Source: Megachile rotundata (Eukaryota; Arthropoda; Insecta; Hymenoptera; Megachilidae). From it: DNA of 64,000 bases. Shown in pieces: positions 23,651 through 35,570 of the stretch (the first letter of the stretch is position 1; each line of letters opens with the position of its first letter). Position numbers and translations under genes: made by a program. The notes below the pieces were generated by a model. The model was not told the origin of the DNA and searched no databases. It saw only the letters and a program-made list of their open reading frames with translations. The stretch covers positions 11,277,501 through 11,341,500 of the forward strand of contig NC_134989.1 in the NCBI RefSeq assembly GCF_050947335.1, read 5' to 3'.

Positions 23651-26204
23651 CACACAGCAATAGTAATATGTTATAATAGTCTATAATGATAGAAATATTT
23701 TTAACATCTAACAAATGAAGTATACAACACATGAATGTTATAAGTAGTATAAGATACAAAAATAGACAGTTACATAGGTGATAAATAACGCAGGCTGTAA
23801 AAGTATAGGATTAATGCAAGTTGTTAGAAAATTACGATAAAGCTTGATAAAAAAGAGCATAATTACATGGTACATACATATGTCATGCGTGCATGCATAC
23901 ATATGCATGATGTCTCATTTGAATCTCGCCATACAAGTGCCTCTTAAATTAATTGCTATTAAAAAAGCAGTATTTCAGGCGGAAATATGCTATTCCTGGA
24001 ATAGGTGGTATTATTACACACTGCTACGTAATTGTGCCTTTTTTTAGGAATATTTATTGAAATCTTCTAACAAATATTTTCGTTTATTGTGTTCGTTAAT
24101 TGTTTATTTTGAAATTTGATGACTTGGAGATTTGGAGATTTTGGAGTTTGAGGATTTTAGGATTTGGGAACTTTGAAATTTAGGGTTTTTGACATTTGAG
24201 ATTTTTGGGATTTTAGAACAATAAAAATTTACTAAAAGTAATTTAAGTACAATTCAACAAATAATTCCATTATCACAATAAAAATATACCAAAACCAATA
24301 TAATCGCAACAAACAAATAATTTAATAAATAACATTATTAAAAACGTCCAGACACATCCAAAAAATAAATGAGTTAAATAAAAATAAAAATAAGTAAAGC
24401 CTCGTCAAAGCAATCAACGGTCCAAGAATAAAATTCTAATTAATTATCACATCTAAAAAATGTAACGTTCGAAGCGTTAAATTCGAGATACGAAGGTAGA
24501 ATTTAAAGGTAAGCCGGTATCGTGCATACACCTGCGGTACTTCCGTTTCCGTGATCCGCACGCGCACGAATATTGCCGGTCGTCCACTCGGAAGCATTGT
24601 TAACGGATGACAAATGGACGTCCGCGTGATTGATATTGGTGGGTCACGTTTGACCCCAGATTAGTAGGCAGAAGGATAAAGCGGGATCGCTAACACCACG
24701 TGCCGCTTTGCGTCTTCGCGTCATCAATGTGCGTGTGTCAAAAGCCGACTGAATACGATCGAACGCTACGATCTTGTTCACCGTTCACATTCACGCGATA
24801 TTGCACTCGACGCACGTACCGGCATAATCTAACGTAGATTATGTACCAGAAACCGCTTCCTGTTCACCGTATCAAACACGTTTCGAGATTACTTACGTAT
24901 GCGAGGCTCGATACGATTCTTTGGTAATTTGGTAAACTTGTAATTAAGTGTATAGGGGTATGTGTAGGGATATAGGGGCGGTATCGCTGGGTGCTTTGGA
25001 GAAAAGTGGACTATTGTAGATTTGGCAAATTTTCAAGTTAAGTATTCAAATTTTTATGGTTATGAACAGTGAGCTTAGAAATTGGAAAAATCTAAAAATA
25101 CAAAAATTGTGAATAAAGAATCTAGAAATACAAAAATCCAGAAGTACAAAAATTGCAAATAAAAAAATTTAGAAACAGAAATGAAAAAATCTACAAATAC
25201 AAAAATTGCAAATCAAGAATTTAAAAAATTAAAAACTACAAAGTAACAAAAATCCACAATTCCAAAATTGCAAAGAAGGAACCTAAAAAAATAAAAACTT
25301 GCAAATACAAAAATTTACAATTCCAAAATTGTAAAGAAAGAACCTAAAAAAAATAAAAACGAAAAGTACAAAATAAAAGATTTTGCGGAATCAAAAATTG
25401 TAAGTAAAAAGATGACCAACAAGAAAAATTGTTGAAAAGGTAAAATATATTACAACATCTGAGAATCCTCGAAACGACACAGAGAAATTTCAAGGTTATA
25501 CCGTTTTACGAATTTCTAGCTGAATTATTCCATGCAGATGCATTCGAGCATGTATATATCTCCGTGAGCATTCGGTGGATAAGAAGATTACGGGATGTAG
25601 CTGCAGCTTGTGGGAACCACGAGCTGCTTCAGCTCTAACACAGATTACGAGATTGTCTTTATCTAATGAGATGATCTTCGTGTCTGATCGTTCTCTTATT
25701 TCGTAGAAGTGAAACGATACATATTCAAATGGGGACGATAAACACGATTTCCTGCTGAGATTTGTATTTGAGAACAACTGCTGACATGGAATTTTCTTTG
25801 TGGTATGAATACAGATACATTAATTATCTAAAAAAAATTTCTGTATATATATACATGTTATTATATATACAGCTCTGTAAACATTTTCGTAAATAAACAT
25901 TTTATAAACATTTGTATAAATGGACATTCTATAAACACTTTTACAATTGGACATTCTATATACATTTTCACAAGTAAACAGTCTATAAACATTTTGACAA
26001 ATGGAAATTTTATAAACATTTTTAAATATTGAATTAAGTTATTAATTTTCATAAATATACTATTCTTGAAATAATATTTTAAAATGTACATATGGATGTC
26101 AATATAGATATCAACAGTTGTACGTTTTGTCTACAGAAATATTATAAAAGAATAATAATTATGTTTCAGGTAATAACGTTCCGATTTCGTGAAATTTATT
26201 GAGA
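23651..26204. other. AT-rich intronic segment
   Basis: Mostly unique. Contains ACAAAAATTGCAAAT-type low-complexity DNA at 25070-25400 and diverged ATAAACATTTT words at 25870-26010. GC-richer at 24480-24880. No gene recognised. Confidence 0.45.
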
Positions 26205-26465
26205 GACCGCTTACTGACCGCCAGCTAAAAGAACGCCAACTGACCGCCAGCTAAAAGCACGCCAACTGACCGCCAGCTAAAAGAATGCCAATTGACCGCC
26301 AGCTAAAGAAACGCCAACTTATCGCCAGCTAAAAGAACGCCAACTAACCACTAGCTAAAAGAACGCCAACTAACCGCCAGCTAAAAGAACTCCAACTGAC
26401 CGCTAGCTAAAAGAACGCCAACTAACCGCTAGCTAAGCGAACGCCAACTGACCACCAGCTAAAAG
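26205..26465. repeat. 26-bp tandem repeat, about 10 copies
   Basis: The unit is GACCGCCAGCTAAAAGAACG followed by CCAACT, with point variants and little length change. Confidence 0.95.
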
Positions 26466-26984
26466 ACTGCTGTCTTCATCTAAAGACTAACACCAGAGAC
26501 ATAACATTCTTCCATAAAATTATGTTTTTGGAGCTCACACATGACTCTAATCTCTTAGTATACCCGCACTGAAAGATCGAATCGAATCGAATCGAATGGC
26601 GGGAAAGGCGCTAATAACGCGACGCTCGGCGGCTAAAGATAGCCGGAAACGCGTGGCCAGCGGTGCAGGAGCATCAAAGGGAAGGCACGATTGTCTGCGA
26701 TATAAATAGAAGGATCGAAAGTGTAGGTAATGTGCGGTGCCGGGTCGTCGATCGGTGCGACGTTAAGAATTCACGAGCACCGGCTGAAAAGCCGCGTCGG
26801 TCCGCCTTCAGACCGGACGACGTCAGCTGTTCCGTAACACGTGGACGCCGACACGTGCTTTTACAGCTTCATTTTTATCAGCCTACTGCGATCCACGTCT
26901 GATTTGTTTCGTGAAATTTTTGGGGGGCAGTTAGATGACTTCTTGATTTATGGATTTTTGGACTATGGAATTTTGGAATTTGAG
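26466..26984. other. Unique segment with GC-richer island
   Basis: Includes a short ATCGA-type run (ATCGAATCGAATCGAATCGA near 26578). No gene recognised. Confidence 0.4.
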
Positions 26985-27560
26985 GATGATGGGATTTGTG
27001 GAATTGGGGAATTTGGGGAATTTGGGGAATTTGGGGAATTTGGGGATTTGAGGAATTTTGGGATTTGAAAATTTTGGGATTTGAGGAATTTTGGGATTTG
27101 GAAATTTCGGGATTTGGGAAATTTTGGGATTTGGGAAATTTTGGGATTTGGGGAATTTTGGGATTTGGAAATTTTGGGATTTGGAGAATTTGGGAATTTG
27201 GGGAATTTGGGGATTTTGGGAATTTGGGGAATTTGGGGATTTGGGGAATTTTGGGATTTGGGGAATTTTGGGATTTGAGGAATTTGGGGATTTGAGTATT
27301 TTGGAATTTGGAAATTTTGGGATTTGGGAAATTTCGGGATTTGGGAAATTTTGGGATTTGGGAAATTTTGGGATTTGGGAAATTTTGGGATTTGGGGAAT
27401 TTTGGGATTTGGAGAATTTGGGAATTTGGGGATTTGGGGAATTTTGGGATTTGGGGAATTTTGGGATTTGAGGAATTTGGGGATTTGAGTATTTTGGAAT
27501 TTGGAAATTTTGGGATTTGAGGAATTTTGGGATTTGGAAATTTTGAGATTTTTTAAATTC
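26985..27560. repeat. 17-bp minisatellite GGGATTTGGGGAATTTT
   Basis: Tandem array with variants GGGATTTGGAAATTTT and GGGATTTGGGAAATTTT. A block of about 230 bp around 27060-27300 recurs at 27310-27530 (GAGTATTTTGGAATTTGGAA marks both). The G-rich strand is plus. Confidence 0.93.
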
Positions 27561-28079
27561 TGGAATTTGAGGATTTCTAGAATTTCAAAAAATGAAAATT
27601 TACCAATTAAAAAATATGAAGATGTGAACAGTAAATTTATAAAAAAATTTAAATTGGAAATTGAAAAATTGGAAGCAGTCGAATGGGATCCATGAAGTCG
27701 ATACAATTAACTGTCTCCGTTTAATAAAGTATATATCCGAGTAGATCGTTTCTCCGCGAGCGCAAAAGCCCTTCGGATATTAATTTTGCGATTCTCTCGT
27801 CGATTGCGCGATAAATCAGTCGATAATCCAGCGACAACGCAGTTCAACTTCATTTCCTGCGTGTATCCTTATTTACGAGCGTAGATCCTGCTCTTGAAGG
27901 CGTATAAATCTCGTCTCTAACTCGAACGTGTCGCCTCTGGCCCCATTCTTGAGATCTTCACTGAGAATTACGTTATTAACCAAAGAGTAATAGATTGAAT
28001 CGAAACTGAGACACCTGCTTTCATTTCTACCCAATCGCTTTAAAAGGAAAAGAACGAAAAATTTTATAAATTTTGCCAT
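27561..28079. other. Unique intronic segment
   Basis: No gene recognised. Confidence 0.4.
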
Positions 28080-28870
28080 TTATGTGTCTCAAAAATTTGT
28101 AGAGATATTCTAAATTAAAATACATATGAGGCAATATAGTGAGAGTCAATTGAAAACCCCAAATTCATTGCCTGAAGTATACAAGTGTGATAAAGGAATC
28201 ATGTAATGTTGAAAGAAAATTCAACATAATCTTCTTGGTCACAAAGTATTTATATGAAAGTGGCGATATAACAAGAGTCAACCGAAAAACTAAAATACAT
28301 TAATGCAAATATGTTACTCAGTATACTAAATGTACCTGTGTGATGTTAGAAGAAAAAAGTGGAATATAACACAGGCACTAAAAATACATATAAAGATGGC
28401 AATATAACAAGAGTCAACCGAAGAACCAAAATTAATTATCTCAAATATATAACTCAGAACATTAATTAGAAGAAAAAATGTTTAATATAATTTTCTTAGC
28501 TAAAAAGAAATAGAATAAGTACATTTAAAAATTCATATGAAAATGGTGATATAACAAGAGTCAATCGAAAAACTAAAATTCATTAATTCAAATATGTTAC
28601 TCAGTATATTAAAGGCACCTATGCGATGTTAGAAAAAAGTGGAATATAACTCACCACAAAAAAGTAGCACAAGTACTAAAAATACATATGAAAGTGGCAA
28701 TATAACAAGAGTTATATTACAACCGAAGTACCGAAACTCAAATATATAACCGAACACATTAATTAAAAGAAAAGAAGCTTAATATAATTTTCTTAGTCGC
28801 AAGGAAATAAGTGCACTTGAAAATTCATATGAAGAGGGTGATATAACAAGAGTCAACCGAATAAAAGTAT
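28080..28870. repeat. ~140-bp tandem repeat, about 6 copies
   Basis: GATATAACAAGAGTCAACCG (or a variant) occurs about every 133-148 bp from 28130 to 28860, with TATGTTACTCAGTATA and GATGTTAGAAGAAAA words between. Confidence 0.85.
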
Positions 28871-29159
28871 CTACGTGACGCCAGTACCGAAAGGATTGAA
28901 GATAGCGTTCATGATCAGATACGAAAAAAGATGGATGTACAAGTCCAGTAATCAAAGCCGACAAATTCAACGATAATTTGAAAGCTCGTCGCGACTATAA
29001 TCGCTCATCGTCCTCGCCTAACGAACCGATCGATGAACACCGTTCGCATTCAAATCGACGACGTGAACGCTGCTCGATCTGAAGGACGAGATTTTCTAAC
29101 TTGCCAACTCATATATTGTCTTACACATTTGGAACGCTGAATATTTGCTCTTTGTCACA
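28871..29159. other. Unique intronic segment
   Basis: GC-richer, CpG-containing; no gene recognised. Confidence 0.35.
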
Positions 29160-29690
29160 TTGTCAAGGTTGAAAATTTGAAAAATTTTGAAGGTTGAACA
29201 GTTTTTAAATGGTGGAAGGTTGAAGATTTGAAACATTTTGAAGATTAAAAATTTGTATAATTTTGAAGGTTGAAAAACTGAAACAATATAAAAATTGAAA
29301 AATTGATACAATGTTAAGGGTGAAGAATTTAAACACTGCAAAGTATAAAAACTTGAAAAGTTTTTAAGGGTTAAAAATTAAAAAAATTTCACAGGTTGAA
29401 ATTTTGAAAAATTGAAACACTGCAAGGGTGAAAACTTCAAACGTTTCTTCAAAGGTTAAAAATTACAAAATTTTGAAGATTGAAAATTTGAGACAAATCA
29501 AACCTTGAAAATTTGAAAAATTTGGAAGGTTGAAAATTCGATAATTTGAAAAGTTGAAAACTTCAAAATTCAAAAATTTCAAAAGTTGAAAATTTAAAAG
29601 ATTTGAAAAGTTGAAAATTTATAAATTCCCAAAAATTAAAAATCTAAAAAATTTCAAAGATAGAAAATTTCAAAAAATGTCAAAGATAAA
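29160..29690. repeat. AT-rich degenerate repeats (AAGGTTGAAAATTTGAAA type)
   Basis: Loose ~25-30-bp periodicity of GGTTGAAAATTTGAAAAATT words. Not a clean array. Confidence 0.6.
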
Positions 29691-31004
29691 ATATTTCATT
29701 TCAAAGAGTAAAATACCTCTTATGTTCCCAAGAAATATTGAATTGCAAAGTTAGGCCAAAGTCTCAGGTGTAAAATAGCTCACGCGTTCAGAATTCGCGT
29801 CGGCCCTGGTTCTCGTGACCCAGAAACGAAGTACAGGGGCAGGCACGTTCGTTAGGAGATATTTATTTGTTCCGGCCAATTTTTCCCGTGTTTCCACGAG
29901 CCTTATTTGCCATAGCGAACCGATGGCCCCGCGGATATCTGCACGTCGCGATAAACGCTACTGTAATACGCCAGGAGAGCAGGCTAGAAGAGTGAAGAGG
30001 TTGAAACCTGCACACACCAGACTACTTTTCTTTTCTTTCGCGAACTTATCTTTGCCGAGCGTATCTCAACGATGAAATACACACTCGCGTGTTCGAATTA
30101 AAACCACCCTGTGGTTTAACTTATTCAGGGATGATTGTTTTAAGGCCAGAAATCATTTAATTGTTTCGTGTAATTCAACTCGTTTTGATCTGACAGAATC
30201 ATAATTTAAGAAGTCTCGTTTAACAAGTTTCTTCAGAAATAAATTATTATAACTTCAAGTTATAAAGTGTTATATTTTTTTATATTAAAGCTTGCCAAGG
30301 TTTCTCGAAACCTATGTAGATTTTTATCGACCTAAAAGTTTAACATACAGATTCTTGTTTGTTCATTTACTTTTTAAATTTAATTTCATTTCATTAGTTT
30401 CATCAGTTTCGAAATGTGCCCAGGTTTAACGGTAAATCTCGCAATTATAAATGTAATATAACTTCATTAATTAAATCGCGTAACCCATTTCCTTTTACAA
30501 CGTAATTGAAAATTCTTGTGGTTCGTGCTTATTTCCTGGGTGACAAATTGATTCACGTCGATAGTTAAACTGCAAAAAAATTCGAGACTGATAAGACGTC
30601 GTCCCACGGGAATCGTGGAACGTTCCTCGATAAATTTTCTTCATATCGAACATTTTACGTCGTGTTTCATTCGTGTTCGTTTCAAAATAATTGAATGGAT
30701 CGAAGGTTGGGCGGTAACTTTTCAGACTGATATAATTTATCGTGGAATGTACATATAACGTTTATTGGACAGCAGGGTACGTTGGTATCGATCGATATAT
30801 CGAATTTAGTTTGAAAGTGCACCGCGGTTTACGGCATACCGATTAATTCGCCGTCCAGTCGCTAATGAGTTAAATATTTTCCTTTCTTCTACTTATTAAA
30901 CTTCTCGCGATTATCGAATGGCAGCGATATATTTCTTTCGATTATAACAATTTTTATTTGAGTATTACCGTTCTGAAACTGTCTCTATTATTAATTGAAT
31001 TGAA
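29691..31004. other. Unique intronic segment
   Basis: GC-richer island at 29780-30080; otherwise AT-rich unique DNA. No gene recognised. Confidence 0.4.
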
Positions 31005-31830
31005 TATATCGAAACTCGAAAATATCGAGACTCGAAAATATGGAAAATCGAAAATATCGAGACTCGAAAATATCGAGACTCGAAAATATCGAAACTCGAA
31101 AATATCGAAACTCGAAAATCTCAAAAATATCGAAAATATCGAAACTTGAAAATATCGAAACCCGAAAATATCGAAACTCGAAAATATCGAAACTCAAAAA
31201 TATCGAAACTCGAAAGTAGCGAAACTCGAAAATATCGAAACTCAAAAATATCGAAACTCAAAAATATCGAAACTCAAAAATATCGAAACTCGAAAGTCTC
31301 AAAAATATCGAAAATATCGAAACTCGAAAATATCGAAACTCAAAAATATCGAAACTCGAAAATCTCAAAAATATCGAAAATATCGAAACTTGAAAATATC
31401 GAAACCCGAAAATATCGAAACTCGAAAATATCGAAACTCAAAAATATCGAAACTCGGAAGTAGCGAAACTCGAAAATATCGAAACTCAAAAATATCGAAA
31501 CTCAAAAATATCGAAACTCGAAAGTCTCAAAAATATCGAAAATATCGAAACTCGAAAATATCGAAACTCAAAAATATCGAAACTCGAAAATCTCAAAAAT
31601 ATCGAAAATATCGAAACTTGAAAATATCGAAACCCGAAAATATCGAAACTCGAAAATATCGAAACTCAAAAATATCGAAACTCGGAAGTAGCGAAACTCG
31701 AAAATATCGAAACTCGAAAATCTCAAAAATATCGAAAATATCGAAACTCAAAAATATCGAAATTCGAAAATATCGAAACTCGAAAATCTCAAAAGTATCG
31801 AAAATATCGAAAATCTCGAAAATATTTCTG
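31005..31830. repeat. 16-bp minisatellite GAAACTCGAAAATATC with higher-order repeats
   Basis: The basic unit alternates AAAATATC and GAAACTCG. A distinctive block (GAAACTTGAAAATATC then GAAACCCG) recurs at about 31140, 31384 and 31612, giving a ~230-245-bp higher-order repeat. Frames stay open on both strands only because of the repeat. Confidence 0.95.
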
Positions 31831-32279
31831 TTCTTCATTTGTTCTTTCATTATCTCCTACGTCTACATTTGCGATGCATCGAAAATTTTTCGCACAATTC
31901 GTCTATTGCTCAGCCAATCGTCCTCAGCTCTGTATTTTTTACGAGTAGCAATTTTCGACCCCGTCTCAGTTTCTCCCAGGGTTTTCAATTTCATTTTCCG
32001 GTTATCAAAAATTGATCCCATGCTCCGTATCGTTCGTCGCCGATGCGATACTCGACTTCCAGCAAAACGAAACACGAAACTGCCGTTGTTTCCGTGTTTA
32101 TTATCCTCAAGACGCAACTCGAAATGTTTTGCCATGTAATACCAGTTTCTTTACTCTCATAATACTCCTGTAGTTTATACCTAACTATTACATCAAGACT
32201 GAACGTCTTACGTACGAGTAATATACTTACAATAATACTTCATGCATGTAAGACAGCATATGTAATTGCATGTCATAAA
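31831..32279. other. Unique intronic segment
   Basis: No gene recognised. Confidence 0.35.
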
Positions 32280-32800
32280 TAAATGTATGAAATTCAATTG
32301 TAAAATTAAGACAAAATACATATGGAGTTGCATGTTAAAATTAAACATGTGCAACTATACATTAAAACTGAAACATATGCAGTAACGCATAGCAAGTATA
32401 ACATATGAAGTATAGCAACTGGAACATTTTATAGTTTCATCTAAAAACTAAACATGTGCAGTTGCATGTAGAAACTAAAACATATGCACTTGCATGTTAA
32501 AAAACCATATGTAGTTCAACGTTAAATTTAAAAGATATAAATGATGCATTAAAATTGAAACATATAAATTATGCATTAAAATTAAAACATATAAATTATG
32601 CATTAAAATTAAAACACATTTGCACGTTAAAAAAATCATATGTAGTTAAAACTGACACATATGCAGTTACATATTAAAATTAAAATATACATATCATATT
32701 TCACAATCAAAATACAGTTGCATATTAAAATTAAAACACATGCAATCATATTTCAAAATTAAAACATACGCTACATATTAAAATGGAAATAAATTGCATT
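32280..32800. repeat. AT-rich degenerate repeat (AAAACATATGCAGTTGCAT type)
   Basis: TTAAAATTAAAACATATG and GCAGTTGCATATTAAAAT words recur every ~40-50 bp, poorly ordered. Confidence 0.7.
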
Positions 32801-34559
32801 TTAAAAATAAAACACTGTGTCCGACGAACAAAATTGATGAAGAGTAAAAAGGTTACCTGAATGAACTATTACATTAATAATGAGAAAAAATTGTGTGATC
32901 GTATGTAATATGCAATCGAGTGTATCTTGGAGCGTTTCTCGATGAAATTTTCAAGCATGTGAATCGAAACGCCAAAATTGCGAACGGTTCGATAATTGCT
33001 CAAGTTCTCGCGGTCATCGTTGAACAAAGAACACAAAGTGCACGGCCGGTCATTTAATTAAAAGCCGACCACGGCTTCAATTTCATTAACGGATGCGCTC
33101 GATCCTTCGAACTTTGATACCTCCCATTTGCTTGTAAATGCCACCCCAAAAATTAGCGGATTAAGATTTTTCACAACACGTTTATCGAACCCTGAATGAA
33201 TATCTGCTCAATGACGAGAAATAAAATAATTATTAAAATACTTTAGCAACGATTGAAACATTAATTATGCCAAAAATAAATAAGAATTGAATGGCAGCTG
33301 TCGATACATGTTTCACCGAAAAACTTGATATACGGAAGTTCACGTTTCCTGTACACGTCGCGTTAGTTTCTTCCTCGGAAACGATAAATCAGTTGGAGTC
33401 GGCGAACGAAGGAAAATTAATCGTGGAGTGAGTCGCGATTTAAACGAAACGTAAGTAAGATTGTAAAGTAATTATTTATGGTCGCCAAGGGACGTTTCCG
33501 TAGCGAAATCATTTGTATTCGTATCGCGAAGACGTTGCTTCCCTAAAGTAGCATCCGATCCGCAACCCTCTGGCCCCGTGGAATCTTGCAGAAGATAAAT
33601 CACCGTTTTCAGACCTCGACAACATAACAACCGTATAATGATTCGCAATAAGAAACGCATTTCGTCCTCGAAGGGTTTTTTGATGGCAACACCGGGCTCC
33701 CCAGATCGCCATTATGATACTTCTGTTTCTTACGGCTGCACGACAGATATGAATGCGCCTTGTTCTTCCATTTGGAAACTTCGTAACTTTCAAGTTTTTA
33801 AATTGGTCAAATTTTTAATTCGCAAGTTTTCGAAATTTCAGAATAATCTAAATATTGTAATTTGCAAAGTTCCAAATTTAGAATCTTGGGAACAATATTT
33901 AAATTTAGGAATAAGAGCACAAATATTAAAATTTAGAAATTTTGCAAATTCGAGATCTGTCAACATCCAGTTTCGGTTTAAATTTCGATTCGTGCAAAAA
34001 TAGTCGCACTACAATCAGTAGTGATATGAGTAATTTTAAACATGCAATACATATGTATATGTTGAACAAGAAACATGTGTGTCCTAATGAAACGAACAAC
34101 ATGTGTGTCCTAATTAAAAGATCTCAGTGAAAAGTCCCGAATAAACAATTTTCGCCGCAATATTAATCATCCCTTTTACCGAAGCGAAAGAAGTAGTCGA
34201 TAAAAGGATATCTACCCTTTTTACAACATGCTCGTACATTTCTATCGAAGAAATATATCCCCGCGTCAAAGCTGTCACCATCGGAGAGTTTATCTCTTCT
34301 GAAACATTAACCTGATCTTCGTTCGCGAAAGAGGAGCATGATACATTAAAAAACATTAACGTCTTCTTTCGCAACCGAAGAAACGGCCTATAGAAACCCT
34401 CACCCTACTTTCGATTCTCCATAAAATCATCGTATATCTTCATCGAATATGTTATTTGCTCGTGTCAAGTTCTATGTTGTTCGTCGAAGCGTGTTCTTAA
34501 AACACCATTAACTTGCGGTGAGCAGAGAACAACCTATTGAAACAACTTCGATTGAAATA
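32801..34559. other. Unique intronic segment
   Basis: Mixed composition; frames open on both strands near 33472-34003 match nothing recognisable. Confidence 0.4.
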
Positions 34560-35570
34560 CCACGTAATATTTCGCCACGCAGAAAATTACACAGTATATC
34601 GCCACGTTTCGAATTCCTACGTGTTATATCGCCACATTTGGAAATATACGCTGCTCTGTCGCGCTGTTGAATTACCACGCGTTATATCGCCGCGCGTTGC
34701 ATTAGTACACATTGTTTAATTACGTACTGAAATACCACGCGTTATATTGCCATATTTTGAAATAATATGCGCTGTACCGTCAAGCGTTGAAATACTACGC
34801 GTTATATCGCCGCGGGTTCAATTACTACGCGTTATATTACCACGCGTCATATCGCCACGCGTTGCATTACTACGCATTGTTTAATTACGTACTGAAATAC
34901 CACGCGTTATATTGCCATATTTTGAAATAATATGCGCTGTACCGTCAAGCGTTGAAGTACTACGCGTTATATCGCCGCGGGTTCAATTACTACGCGTTGA
35001 ATCACTACGCATTATATTACTACGCATTATATCGCCGTGCGTTGTATTATCTCACGTTATATTACCACGAATTGCATTACCACTCGTTATATCGCCGCCC
35101 GTTGAATTACCTTGCGTTATATCGCCGCCCGTCGAGTTCCTCGCGTTATATCGTCGCTCGTTGAGTTCTCTCGCGCTATATCACCGTCCCTTGAGTTCCC
35201 TTGCGTTATATCGCCGCTCGTTGAGTTTCCTCGCGTTATATCGCCGCCCGTCGAGTTCCATCGCGTTATATCGCTGCACGTTGAGTTCCATCGCGTTATA
35301 TCGCCGCTCGTTGAGTTCCCTCGCGTTATATCGCCACCCGTTGAATTGCCTCGCGTTACATCGCCTCACACTGCATTACCACTAATTATATCGCCGCATG
35401 TCGAATAACCTCGCGTTATATCGCCTTGTGTAGCATTACCACGCGTTATATCGCCACATAATAAACAACTACATATTAATTCGCCACGTATTGAATTACC
35501 ATGCTTTATATAGCCACATGTTGAATTACTACACGTTATATCATCAGATATTAAATTACCACACGATATG
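34560..35570. repeat. 30-bp CpG-rich tandem repeat (CGTTATATCGCCGC + GTTGAATTACCACG)
   Basis: From about 35100 the register is a clean 30 bp (CTCGCGTTATATCGCCGCTC plus GTTGAGTTCC). The left part is more degenerate with a ~170-bp duplication (34720-34830 versus 34890-35000). The half-unit CGCGTTGAATTACCA matches the 15-bp unit of the arrays at 51.4 and 54.6 kb. Confidence 0.92.
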
